In this document: in pieces, positions 42,974 through 51,683 of the stretch
How the letters are laid out: each line of letters begins with the position of its first letter
Numbering within the stretch: position 1 is the first letter of the stretch
Source of the DNA: CBDCFV01 sp965216425
GTDB taxonomy: Bacteria; Chloroflexota; Dehalococcoidia; Lucifugimonadales; UBA3495
Length of the DNA stretch: 64,000 nucleotides
Assembly: GCA_965216425.1 (NCBI GenBank)
Contig: CBDCFV010000007.1
Location: 1,178,001-1,242,000 of the forward strand
Direction of reading: 5' to 3'
Translations under genes and position numbers: made by a program
Notes under the pieces: model-generated
Database searches by the model: none
Told to the model about the DNA's origin: nothing
What the model saw: only the letters and a program-made list of their open reading frames with translations

Positions 42974-43903
42974 CTACCCCAATGCTGCCTCGATCCTCAA
43001 CGCCCAAGGTTTGAGGACGGCGTAAAGTGCGTCGTTGGCAGGCGTGGGAACGCCGGCTTCGCGGCCCATGCGCACCGCCGTGCCGGTGATGCCCTCCAGT
43101 TCCACGGGACGACCGTCGGTGAAGTCCTTGGCCAGCGAGGCCCTGCCGTCGGCCGGGAAGCGGTCCAGGGAGGACATGGCCCATTCCAGCGAGTCGTCCA
43201 TGACCGGGGCGCCCTTGGCCCGGCCCACCGCGAGCACCTCTTCGATAGCCTGCTGGATCAACTGCCTGGTTTCCGGTATGGAGCGCATCTCCTCGTAGAC
43301 CGAATTGGTGGCGGCGTTGACCGCCGCAGACCCGGCGATGTAGGCGTACTTCTTCCAGAGCATCCCCGGCATATTTTCCTGTAACTCGACGCGCCAGTTG
43401 GCGTGCTGGAACACCTCCAACAGCCTTTGGCCTCGCTCCGTGACGCCGGGTTCCATCTCGCCGAAGCTGGCGATGCCGGGACCGGCCTGTGACACGACTC
43501 CGGGGGCGACTATACGGCCTTCCATGTAGGCCGAGCCGATCATCACTGGTTCTCTCCCCAGTGTGTCGGCCAACTGGTCGCCGTTGTCGATCCCGTTTTG
43601 CAGAGTGAGGACCACTGTATCGGGCCCAACCATGGGCCGGGTGGCTTCTATGGCCGCGGCATTCTGGTACATCTTCACATTGAAGAGGACCAGGTCTTGG
43701 ACGCCCGCCTTTGAGGTGTCTTCAAAAGCTTTCCCCGGCGCTTGGAATGTGCCGTCGTTGACGCTTTCAACCCGCAGGCCCCGCTCTTGGATGGCTGCCA
43801 AGTGCGTGCCCCTGGCTATAAAGGTAACATCGTGCCCGTCCCTGGCCAACAGTCCGCCGAAATAGCCGCCTACGCCTCCGGTACCCATTACGCTTATTTT
43901 CAT
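42974..43903 (-). CDS. Ketopantoate reductase-like NADP oxidoreductase
   Basis: A 309-residue ApbA/PanE-family protein. The N-terminal NADP motif is MGTGGVGGYFGGLLARDGH, then LFNVKMYQNAA and LTLQNGIDNGD, and the active-site Lys/Asn region MLWKKYAYIAGSAAVNAATN. RPVELEGITG near the C-terminus is the conserved Glu segment. The family reduces ketopantoate for CoA synthesis, but it also has paralogs acting on other 2-oxo acids. No other pantothenate gene is near, so the gene name panE is not assigned. Confidence 0.88.
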   Translation of the reverse strand: MKISVMGTGGVGGYFGGLLARDGHDVTFIARGTHLAAIQERGLRVESVNDGTFQAPGKAFEDTSKAGVQDLVLFNVKMYQNAAAIEATRPMVGPDTVVLTLQNGIDNGDQLADTLGREPVMIGSAYMEGRIVAPGVVSQAGPGIASFGEMEPGVTERGQRLLEVFQHANWRVELQENMPGMLWKKYAYIAGSAAVNAATNSVYEEMRSIPETRQLIQQAIEEVLAVGRAKGAPVMDDSLEWAMSSLDRFPADGRASLAKDFTDGRPVELEGITGTAVRMGREAGVPTPANDALYAVLKPWALRIEAALG

Positions 43904-44195
43904 TTCGGGATTTACCTCCTTTCAGTCACCAAAAACGACCTTTTCCAGCCACGGTTCCGTCCAAAGCACCGCTCCGGGTTATCCCACCCGCAGGCCTTCC
44001 AAGGGTACCCGTTGCCATCAGGATGTTCAATTGCCCGGAAACACCTGTCATGGCATGTGCAAAATTGCGGGAGCCAATCCAATAGTTCACCCCCCGTCCC
44101 ACACGAGAGGAGGCGTCATTCCCATGAAAATAGGCATTTTTATGCCTCATACATAGTCTCACAGTGCCATCCGTGATTCCCGCCCCTCACCTGTC

Positions 44196-44215
44196 ATTCC
44201 CGCGAAGGCGGGAAT
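44196..44215 (+). repeat. Short palindromic REP-like element (second copy)
   Basis: ATTCCCGC and GCGGGAAT around the loop GAAG, a perfect 8-bp stem; matches the element at 30340-30359. It lies at the left side of repeat copy B. The gap 43904-44600 contains this, the leading part of copy B and no other gene. Confidence 0.7.
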
Positions 44216-44254
44216 CCATACCAGCGAGGTAAATGAACGTTGCCGTCAGCGAAC

Positions 44255-44960
44255 GACTCTGCATTCCTGTCCACGCCAAGCGGGGGGATGACTTGGCACA
44301 GGCCCTTCCCCCACTGACATTTGCCCCTTGCAAGCTCGGATAACACCTCTCTACCATATTACTTGTCCCGCTCAACGTCCTATTGGGCGTGGACAAGTCC
44401 AATAAAGCCACTGAGGCAACATGATGATTGATGAGTAGAAATCCCTCCAGCAACAAGCTGTCCGGACCCAACCGGGACCTCGAAGTCCCTTCCAACTCCG
44501 ATGCCCTCCCCGGATGTCCTGAAATGTCCGTAAATGTCCGCGATTCTGAAATTCCCGGATCTCCCTCCGGCAAATAGACCATCCGAGGAGCTTTAACATC
44601 ATGCGCAGTGAAATAAACGCCCTATGGGCTCGCGTCCGCGCCCTTCAACGTAAATTGGCCCGCGAACTGGCCGCCTACCGGCTGGATCTCCTGAGTCGGG
44701 ACCTTTGCCACCGTTGGTTCGTCGCCGAGTCCGACCAGAAGCCCTTGCCCGAAATCAAGCCCTTCATCCAACGGGTAATAGACGCCCAACGGGTAATAGA
44801 CGCCGGCTACCGGCTCCTCCCGTTGGGCACGGCCAACAACTACCTGCGGGATTGTCGTCGTAAAGACACCGTCCCCACCCCGAAGCGCTGCTCAACGCCA
44901 TCCTCCCCTCGCCTAGGAAATATCCCGCCCATGGGTCCCTTGGCTGACGGAAAGACTTGG
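44255..44960 (+). repeat. 0.7-kb dispersed repeat, copy B
   Basis: Second copy of the block at 16205-16920, same orientation, about 28 kb away. It has the same landmarks: ACCATATTACTTGTC, CACTGAGGCAAC, ACCGGGACCTCGAAGTCC, the ATGTCC array at about 44511-44537 and CAAATAGACCATCCG before the gene. Differences include scattered base changes and an 18-bp tandem duplication inside the gene (CAACGGGTAATAGACGCC twice). Confidence 0.8.
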
Positions 44961-45029
44961 CCTACCTCAAAACAGGAACGCGGGCGGGACGCCCGCACCC
45001 AGTCAGGGGCCACTTTGCACATGCCCTGA
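44601..45029 (+). CDS. Small basic protein of unknown function, repeat-borne (copy B, 3' frame altered)
   Basis: Homolog of the gene at 16551-16907: MRSEINALWARVRALQRKLA to VIDAGYRLLPLGTANNYL. It carries a six-residue duplication (QRVIDA twice) from the 18-bp repeat. After RRKDTVPTPK the frame differs from copy A: the other frame would continue LLNAILPS as in copy A, so a one-base indel near 44880 changed the tail and extended it to 142 residues. It is preceded by GAGGAG 10 bp before the ATG. It may be a decaying copy, with copy A the intact one. Confidence 0.55.
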   Translation: MRSEINALWARVRALQRKLARELAAYRLDLLSRDLCHRWFVAESDQKPLPEIKPFIQRVIDAQRVIDAGYRLLPLGTANNYLRDCRRKDTVPTPKRCSTPSSPRLGNIPPMGPLADGKTWPTSKQERGRDARTQSGATLHMP

Positions 45030-45106
45030 CACACTCGCAACTGTATCTTCATTTATAATAGTATTAATCAATGCGCGATTTATGCGATGTCACGCCGGTG
45101 AAGTAA

Positions 45107-46606
45107 ATGACCCAAGCCCAAACAATTCTCGTCACCGGGGCTACCGGGTACATAGGCGGAAGGTTAGCCCCACGGCTGGTTGAAGAAGGGCGTCGCGTCC
45201 GCGTTCTTGTCCGCAACCGGGACAGTTTGCTTTCTCGTTCGTGGTCCAGCCAAGTTGAGGTGGCCGTCGGCGACGCCCTCAACCCTGAAACCCTGTCTGA
45301 AGCGCTGGCAGGCGTCGATTCCGCGTACTACCTGATTCACAGTATGTCCAGAGGCCCCGGCTTTCACGAACTGGATATCCAGGCTGCCCGGGCTTTCGGT
45401 CAAGCCGCCAAGAACGCGGGCGTCAAACACATTATTTACTTGGGAGGCTTGGGAGACCCGGAAGCCGACCTGTCCCAGCACCTGCGCTCCCGTCAAGAGA
45501 CTGGCCAAGCGTTACGGGAAAGTGGCGTTCCTGTCACTGAATTCCGGGCCGCGGTGATCGTTGGACCGGGCAGCATATCGTTTGAAATGATTCGGGAACT
45601 TGTAGAGCGGCTGCCTGTCATGGTTTGCCCCAAATGGATTTATTCCCGCATCCAGCCTATCGCCATCGACGACCTCTTGGAATACTTGGTTTCCTCTCTG
45701 GATACACCGGAATGCCGGGGCCGCACTATAGAGATTGGCGGGAAGGATGTGACCACCTACAAGGGTCTAATGCTCGGCTACGCCAAGGCAAGGGGCCTCA
45801 AACGACTGTTGTTGCCCGTTCCGGTCTTGACTCCACGCCTCTCTTCCTACTGGGTGCACTGGATGACTCCCATCCCGGCCACCATCAGTGCGCCTCTCAT
45901 CGATGGGCTGCGCAATGACGTGGTCGTGACCAACGGTGTAGCTGGCAATCTCTTCCCCCACGTCAAACCGCAGGATTACGTTACGGCTATCGGAAACGTA
46001 ATTGAAGAACTGGAAAGAGGACGGATAGATACTTCCTGGAGTGACGCCCTGGGCGCGCCTGTCAAGGTGGAGGAACCTGTCCGCTTGGAATCCCGCCAAG
46101 GGATGATCATCGAGCGTCGACGCTGCCAGGTTGCGGCCCCAGCCGGAGCCGTCTACCGGGTGTTCGTCGGCATAGGCGCGGCCCGTGGTTGGTACTTCGC
46201 GAACTGGAGTTGACGGCTACGTGGAATGCTGGACCGCCTGCTGGGCGGCGCCGGTCTCCGCCGGGGCAGGCGCCGCCCTGATGACTTGCGCGTCGGCGAT
46301 GCGGTGGATTTCTGGTGGGTAGAAGGTTTGGAAACCGACCGCATGGTCCGCCTGAGGGCTGAAATGAAGATTCCTGGACAGGCTTGGCTTCAGTACGAAG
46401 TATGGGAAGACCAGGACGGCACAACCGTATTGGAGCAAACGGCGGCCTTTGCTCCCAAGGGCCTGACCGGATTGGCCTACTGGTATGCCTTGTATCCCCT
46501 GCACGCTTGGATTTTTAGCGGACTGGTCAAAGCCATCGCTCGCCGGGCTGAATACATGGCGATGTCTCAGACCGGCGAGCGCCCGCGCCGCGAACGTACC
46601 GGCTAA
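45107..46606 (+). pseudogene. NAD(P)-binding SDR with DUF2867 domain, interrupted by an in-frame TGA
   Basis: The first part (45107-46213) encodes an atypical short-chain dehydrogenase/epimerase fold: TILVTGATGYIGGRLAPRLV, AYYLIHSMSRGPGFHELDIQ, GPGSISFEMIRELVERLPVM. A TGA at 46211-46213 stops it at RGWYFANWS, and the same frame continues after it as RLRGMLDRLLGGAGLRRGRR (from 46214) through the rest of a DUF2867 domain to 46606. In this family a Trp stands where the TGA is (NWLWRLRG-like), so a TGG to TGA change is the simple explanation. No SECIS-like structure or redox context supports selenocysteine here. The C-terminal part could restart at ATG 46226. It begins 77 bp after copy B. Confidence 0.8.
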
Positions 46607-46680
46607 GGTTGGTCCGCCTGGTTCTTCGCCCGGATGAGCCAGCTATGGTGTCCATCCCAGCACTCTCGGCGGGCGTCACA

Positions 46681-46706
46681 ATCCGCAGTGACCGCCCACT
46701 GCGGAT
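46681..46706 (+). terminator. Hairpin between convergent genes
   Basis: A perfect 10-bp stem ATCCGCAGTG / CACTGCGGAT with a 6-nt loop (ACCGCC), placed between the SDR gene and the convergent permease remnant. There is no U-run, so it may be a rho-dependent or merely structural end. Confidence 0.4.
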
Positions 46707-46710
46707 ACGT

Positions 46711-47262
46711 CTAGTCGATTCTGGAAGCCTTGGTGGAACGCTCGGCCACCAATACCTTTACGACGTCCACGCCGTAATATTTCTGATTCGGCGCCGATTC
46801 GGCGTAGTGGCGCAGCAACCGGAAGGACGTCTCATGTTCCTGGGATTCCTCCTCGTTCAGATACGACAGTTGGCCCTGAAGGTTCTGTCCCTCCAGCGCC
46901 GCGAAAAACTCCAACTCCAGGATGCCGCTTCCGGAGCGAGCCACGATGGTCAGCCGGCGGGGGCCTGCGGGCTCGTTTGCGTCATCAGCCGAGAGCAGGC
47001 TGAAAAGCGTTTCCTTACCGGCGGCGCACAGCCTGTCCGTCGATGTATCATCCCATCCGTTGTTGGCGGAAATTTCCTTGAGGAAGGCATCGATTTCAGG
47101 CAGTGCCGAATCATTCAACGCCGTTTTCATCCTGCGGGGCCGGGGGCTGGTGAACTCGGCAAACCAAGTCATGAGGATCGGCGCCATGGTGCTGGCGGTC
47201 AGGCCGTTGTCCAGGAACCTGATCCACAAGTCGCCCCGGCTTCTTGAGCCTGGGTCAATAGT
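46711..47262 (-). pseudogene. C-terminal remnant of a nucleobase (xanthine/uracil-type) permease with cytoplasmic domain
   Basis: A 172-residue frame from TTG 47229. It begins with a single hydrophobic stretch (FLDNGLTASTMAPILMTWFAEF) that resembles the last membrane helix of NCS2 nucleobase permeases, then a soluble domain of about 120 residues (SALPEIDAFLKEISANNGWD, TDRLCAAGKETLFSLLSADD, LELEFFAALEGQNLQGQLSY) like the ATPase-like tails of some of them. The frame closes by TAA at 47263 upstream, and no transporter core is present, so the 5' part is lost. I take it as a remnant. A free-standing small protein is the alternative. Confidence 0.45.
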
Positions 47263-47523
47263 TTATCCAAAATCCAGCCAGCCTGCATATACCGGCCGGT
47301 TCCTGGTCGATGCCGCATGAAAGGGACCTTGGGAACAGCCCATAAAGCTGTTGTTGACAAGGGCAACTGCCCGAGTTTTTGAGTGCGCCGGTCGGAAGGA
47401 CTACCATGATCACTGCGGGCCGACTATGTAGTGATACCATAGCCCATACAACCCAGAAGGGACTGACCCACCGGATAATCTCCGCAGAGGTCTCCCATGG
47501 GTCTGGAAGCTGGAGGGTAGCTA

Positions 47524-48444
47524 TTGCAGGTATTGATTATCGGGGCCAGCGGTTTCATTGGACAGCACCTCGTGCGGCGCCTGAACGAGACGATGACTCA
47601 TGGAGTCGTTGGCACATTCTTGTCTCGCTACCCCTCGGACGACGGTAACTCCTGGCACCGAGTTGAGCTGACCGACGCCGCAGGGTTGGAGCAGGTATTC
47701 CGGTTGGCCCGGCCTGAAGTGGTAGTGCATCTTGCGGCTATCGCCGATGTGACGATGGCTGCAAGAGACCCTGAGAGGGCCACGGCGGTCAACGTGGCCG
47801 CCACGTCGTCCATCGCCCGGCTATGTGCATTGCACGGGGCCAAGTTATTTTTCGTTTCAACCGAGTACGTATTTGACGGCGAGCGTGGATACTACCGGGA
47901 GGATGATGCCCCGAGGCCCATCACCCACTACGGTAAAACCAAATGGCAAGCTGAACAGCAGGTGGCGAAACTGGCCTCCCATTGGAATATCCTCCGCACC
48001 AGTATCGTGTACGGTTGGCCGGGGCCGGGGAAGCGGAATTTCGCCCCTTGGTTGATTGAACGTCTTCGGAACGGCCAACCTTACCATGGCCCGACGGATG
48101 TACGTCGAACGCCGATTTACGTTGAGCACTTGGTTGATGGAATTGAAAAGTTGGTGGAGGGAAACTACTCGGGCATCCACCACGTGGCGGGGCGCGATTT
48201 GGTTAGTATGTACGATTTCGCCCGCACGATCGCCGAAGTCTTCCACTTGGACGACGGATTGGTGGTCCCAGTGGACCAAGCTACCGGAGGACTTTCGGGG
48301 ACGAATGCGGGAGAACCCGTAGCGGGGTCTTCCATCCCTGATCTCCTGGGATTGGACTGTGCCCGGACGATGCGGTTGATTGGTCTGGACCATCCGGGAC
48401 TGATTGAAGGGACAGCGGCAATGCAAGCGCGCGGGGCCTTTTAA
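47524..48444 (+). CDS. RmlD-like NAD-dependent epimerase/dehydratase
   Basis: A 306-residue extended SDR. It starts at TTG 47524, with GGAGGG 6 bp upstream. Features are VLIIGASGFIGQHLVRRLNE (the NAD motif), VVVHLAAIADVTMAARDPE, the catalytic STEYVFDG and YGKTKWQAEQ (Tyr-x-x-x-Lys) and an RTSIVYGWPGPG strand. It is close to dTDP-4-dehydrorhamnose reductases, though the sugar pathway genes are absent here, so another sugar or small alcohol is as likely. A hairpin follows the stop by 26 bp. Confidence 0.9.
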   Translation: MQVLIIGASGFIGQHLVRRLNETMTHGVVGTFLSRYPSDDGNSWHRVELTDAAGLEQVFRLARPEVVVHLAAIADVTMAARDPERATAVNVAATSSIARLCALHGAKLFFVSTEYVFDGERGYYREDDAPRPITHYGKTKWQAEQQVAKLASHWNILRTSIVYGWPGPGKRNFAPWLIERLRNGQPYHGPTDVRRTPIYVEHLVDGIEKLVEGNYSGIHHVAGRDLVSMYDFARTIAEVFHLDDGLVVPVDQATGGLSGTNAGEPVAGSSIPDLLGLDCARTMRLIGLDHPGLIEGTAAMQARGAF

Positions 48445-48469
48445 GACTCCTTCCGGGCCTAAGCCCACG

Positions 48470-48500
48470 CGGGCCGGTTGGAACCGCGTCCACCGGCCCG
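48470..48500 (+). terminator. Hairpin after the epimerase gene
   Basis: A 9-bp stem CGGGCCGGT / ACCGGCCCG with a 13-nt loop. GC-rich and without a clear U-run, so a weak candidate. Confidence 0.4.
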
Positions 48501-48686
48501 GACTGCGCCTGACCAGGTCCGAGTGCAGACTTTTCGTATACCGTAGGACTGCACTAAACAGGCTTGTCCCTGGTTATTGACTGGCTTATGGTCATAGCCA
48601 CAGCCGAGTAGTTGGTGTCCTCTCCTGGAAATCTCAGGACAAACGAAAGAGATCGCCGTCAGGAGGGGAGTTACAGGCTACGCGGC

Positions 48687-50240
48687 TCACACCGGGCTGC
48701 CAAACTGCTCCCGAAGGTCGCGCTTCAAGACCTTGCCCATTACGTTGCGGGGCAACTCGTCAACGAACACCACGGAGCGGGGGCGTTTGAAGCTGGCGAG
48801 GTGTTGGGTACAGTACTGGATTAGCTCATCCTCCGCCACGCCCCCGGCGCCTTTGACCACCACAGCGCATACTTCCTCGCCCCACTCAACGTCGGGGATT
48901 CCAATTATCGCCGCATCCTCTACGCTGGGGTGCGACCTGAGCACCTGCTCCACTTCTTCCGGGGAGACCATTTCGCCGCCCCGCTTGATGAAGTCCTTGG
49001 CCCGACCCGACAGATAGATATACTCGTCTTCATCCTGGTATCCCAAGTCTCCGGTATAAATCCAGCCGGAGCGGATTGCTTCACGGGTGGCGGCTTCCTG
49101 CTGCCAGTACCCGCGCATCATCCGCGACCCTCGTGCCACGATTTCGCCGACCTCTCCCAAGGTCACGTCGCTGCCGTCCTCATCTACTATTTTCACCTCC
49201 ACGTCTTCCAAGGGCCTGCCGATGGAGGTGAGGCGGCGCAGCTTTCTTTCAATCTCTTCCGGCCCACCCCCCAGGACGTGGTCCTCCGGTGGGAGCATGG
49301 TGATGGTGGAGGCCGTCTCAGTCTGACCGAAGGCGTTGATGAACCGCGCGTTGGGGAATTTACCTATTGCGTTCCTGATTACTTCCATCGGCATGGGCGC
49401 CGCGCCATAGGTGATAACGTCCAGCGATGACAGGTCGTATTCCTCGAAACTCGGGTGGTCCATCAGGTGCTTGAGCATCGTCGGCACCAGCATCGCCCGG
49501 CTGGCCCGGTGCCGCTGGACCAAATCCATCCACTCTTCAGGATCGAATTGCCGCATGATGGCAAGCGTGCGCCCCCCGTAGACTGCCGCCAACGCCGCTT
49601 GCAGGCCAGCGATGTGGTACAGAGGGACGGTGAGCAGGTTTGTCTCTTCCGAGTCGGGGTCGGCGGGATTAACGGTTGCCAGGAGGTAGCCGGAAAAGCT
49701 TTCGTGGCTGAGCATCACCCCCTTGGGTACACCGGTAGTGCCGGCGGTGAACATGATCACCGTGGTATCGTCGTCGTCCCCCTCCGGGAAGTGGAGTTGG
49801 TCGGGCAGCGCGCCCTCCAGGAATTCTTGGTAACTGATTGTGCCGTTGGGGGCCTCGCCGTCGAGCGCGACCACCTGTTCGGGAGTGGCCTCTCCTTCCG
49901 TGGAGACCAAGGAAAGGTATCGCTCCCCGACGAACAACACCTTCGGCTTAGCGATGGCCAGCATCTGTTCCAGTTCCTCAGACTTGGCGCGGAAGTTGAT
50001 GGGGACGTATATGGCGTCCAACTGGGCGGCGGCGAAGTAGACCTCGATACATTGTGGAGTGTTTACCTGCATCAGAGCCACACGGTCTCCCGCTCCGACA
50101 CCGCGGTCAGCCATCGCGTTGGCCAGCGAGTTTACCCGCTCCTGAAACTCGATAAAAGTGACCTGCTCGTTGTCGAAGAGCATTGCGGCTCGGTCCGGCA
50201 CGATAGCGCCGGCTATCATTAAAAATTCGCTTGTGTTCAT
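48687..50240 (-). CDS. Acyl-CoA synthetase (AMP-binding)
   Basis: A 517-residue acyl-adenylate-forming ligase that makes an acyl-CoA from a carboxylic acid, ATP and CoA. The P-loop is VIMFTAGTTGVPKGVMLSHE; adenine and Mg sites are INAFGQTETAST and YTGDLGYQDEDEYIYLSGR; the hinge and C-terminal Lys are GRAKDFIKRGGEMVSPEEVE and PRNVMGKVLKRDL. No transmembrane segment. It is the distal gene of a four-gene minus-strand run with two enoyl-CoA hydratase-like genes and a PHP gene, giving a short acid-degradation cluster. Confidence 0.95.
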   Translation of the reverse strand: MNTSEFLMIAGAIVPDRAAMLFDNEQVTFIEFQERVNSLANAMADRGVGAGDRVALMQVNTPQCIEVYFAAAQLDAIYVPINFRAKSEELEQMLAIAKPKVLFVGERYLSLVSTEGEATPEQVVALDGEAPNGTISYQEFLEGALPDQLHFPEGDDDDTTVIMFTAGTTGVPKGVMLSHESFSGYLLATVNPADPDSEETNLLTVPLYHIAGLQAALAAVYGGRTLAIMRQFDPEEWMDLVQRHRASRAMLVPTMLKHLMDHPSFEEYDLSSLDVITYGAAPMPMEVIRNAIGKFPNARFINAFGQTETASTITMLPPEDHVLGGGPEEIERKLRRLTSIGRPLEDVEVKIVDEDGSDVTLGEVGEIVARGSRMMRGYWQQEAATREAIRSGWIYTGDLGYQDEDEYIYLSGRAKDFIKRGGEMVSPEEVEQVLRSHPSVEDAAIIGIPDVEWGEEVCAVVVKGAGGVAEDELIQYCTQHLASFKRPRSVVFVDELPRNVMGKVLKRDLREQFGSPV

Positions 50241-50317
50241 TGTCCGTCTCCTTGAAAACGATTTCCCTTCATCCTGACCTTCTCCTCAGGTAGTTAAGGA
50301 GTTATCGAGAAGCTCTA

Positions 50318-51031
50318 TTACAACAGTAAAGCCGCCAGCCTCGTTTCCAATGCAATGCCGTCGGCGAGCGACAGATCGCTGCTCAACGTCAAAGCCGTCT
50401 TTGCAGCGGCAAAGGCTCCGGGGTTCAGGATAGCCATTGCATCAGCCACGGCCCAGGCTGCATCAATCAAGTTATCGTTGGCGACAACCCGTGTGACCAG
50501 TCCCATCACCAGCGCTTCAGCGGCATCAAACCGGCGTCCGGTGAGCAAGACATCCATGGCCGTTCCCCGCGGGACGTTCCTGGGCACGGTCTGGGTGCCC
50601 CCGGCGGCGGGAATCATCCCAAGTTGGACCTCTGGCAATGCAAAAATAGTGTCTTCCCCAGCCAAGCGCAAGTCGCCCAGAAACGCGATCTCTACGCCTG
50701 AGCCGATGCAGTAGCCGTGTATCGCGACGGCCACCGGCTTCGGCAACCGGACCAGTTGGCCCCAAACGTCCCGCTCCCAACGCACTTGGCGGGCCACTGC
50801 TTGCGAGGGCGCGGCGCCGAACTCGGTCAGGTCGGCCCCGGCGCAAAACGCCCGGCCCTGACCCGTTATCAAAACGGCGCGAACGTCCGGGTCATCCTCG
50901 GCCGCCGCCAGCACTTCGGAAAAATCGTCCCGCATTTGAATATTGTAAGCGTTCAGAGCGTGGGGCCGGTTTAACGAAATATGCGCCACCGAGCCTTTCT
51001 TTTCAAAGAGCAATGTGCTGAAGGGCGACAT
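50318..51031 (-). CDS. Enoyl-CoA hydratase/isomerase family protein (Glu present)
   Basis: A 237-residue crotonase-fold protein. The oxyanion and CoA features are RPHALNAYNIQMRDDF, GRAFCAGADLTEFGAA and IHGYCIGSGVEIAFLGDLRLA. The first catalytic glutamate region is intact in FALPEVQLGMIPAAGGTQTV. Slightly shorter than the 255-260 residue norm at the C-terminus (ends TRLAALLL). It lies 15 bp after the PHP gene and 77 bp before the ligase gene. It likely hydrates or isomerises the acyl-CoA made by the ligase. Confidence 0.92.
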   Translation of the reverse strand: MSPFSTLLFEKKGSVAHISLNRPHALNAYNIQMRDDFSEVLAAAEDDPDVRAVLITGQGRAFCAGADLTEFGAAPSQAVARQVRWERDVWGQLVRLPKPVAVAIHGYCIGSGVEIAFLGDLRLAGEDTIFALPEVQLGMIPAAGGTQTVPRNVPRGTAMDVLLTGRRFDAAEALVMGLVTRVVANDNLIDAAWAVADAMAILNPGAFAAAKTALTLSSDLSLADGIALETRLAALLL

Positions 51032-51046
51032 TGGTATTTCCAGCCC

Positions 51047-51589
51047 TTATCGAGGCTCGGACGCCCGGCGGTGCAGTTCGTCCATTTCAACCTCCGTGTA
51101 CCGCAGGCCAATGTTTTCAAGGTTGTGGGCGTCGCTGACCTCCACCAGCATAAGGTCGTGCGCTTGGGCAATCTCGGTGACCAAGGGCTTGCGAATGTGC
51201 CAGTTGTGGATGTAATTGTCGACCTCGATGGCGTGGACGCCCTCTTCGATAATGATGTTGGGCGAGTAGTAACCGGGGTGAGCGTAGATGCGGAACACGC
51301 CGCCGTCATCAAGGAACAACTCGCTTATCTGGTACTCGTCGAAGGGGTTTTGAGGAGGCCGGATTTCTATCTCCCATCCCGGGATGATGATCACCTCACC
51401 GGGGAAGTGCCGGTCAACTATCTCCTTGAACTCAAAGGCCCACTCCTTGTTGTGGTGGTCGGTGACGGCTATACCGTCGATGCCGCGAGACTTAATCTGT
51501 TCCACGACCTTCTCGGCGATATCCAGTGAAGGGGGTTGGAAGTTAAACGCCTCCCAGATATGGGTGTGCAAGTCCAGCTTAACTTTCAA
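51047..51589 (-). CDS. PHP-domain phosphoesterase-like protein
   Basis: A 180-residue PHP-fold protein with metal ligands seen in order: LDLHTHIWEAF, GIAVTDHHNKEW, GWEIEIRPP, YAHPGYYSP and EVSDAHNLENIGL. These are the usual His/Asp/Glu clusters of a trinuclear metal site. The family includes phosphatases, polymerase-associated exonucleases and amidohydrolase-like enzymes; substrate unknown. It is tucked into the acyl-CoA cluster, 15 bp before the hydratase start. Its role there is unclear. Confidence 0.9.
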   Translation of the reverse strand: MKVKLDLHTHIWEAFNFQPPSLDIAEKVVEQIKSRGIDGIAVTDHHNKEWAFEFKEIVDRHFPGEVIIIPGWEIEIRPPQNPFDEYQISELFLDDGGVFRIYAHPGYYSPNIIIEEGVHAIEVDNYIHNWHIRKPLVTEIAQAHDLMLVEVSDAHNLENIGLRYTEVEMDELHRRASEPR

Positions 51590-51683
51590 TGTTGGTAATC
51601 CCTCTTCTTGCCGAAAATGACCGGCGAGTGGTTGCTTGACAGGAAACTATATTTAGAGTTGGCCGGTGATTAACATAACAGAT

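Noticed and set aside
46211..46213. Selenocysteine at the TGA in the SDR gene
   Set aside because: Trp is expected here, no U-x-x-C motif is near, and I see no hairpin with the right spacing after it.
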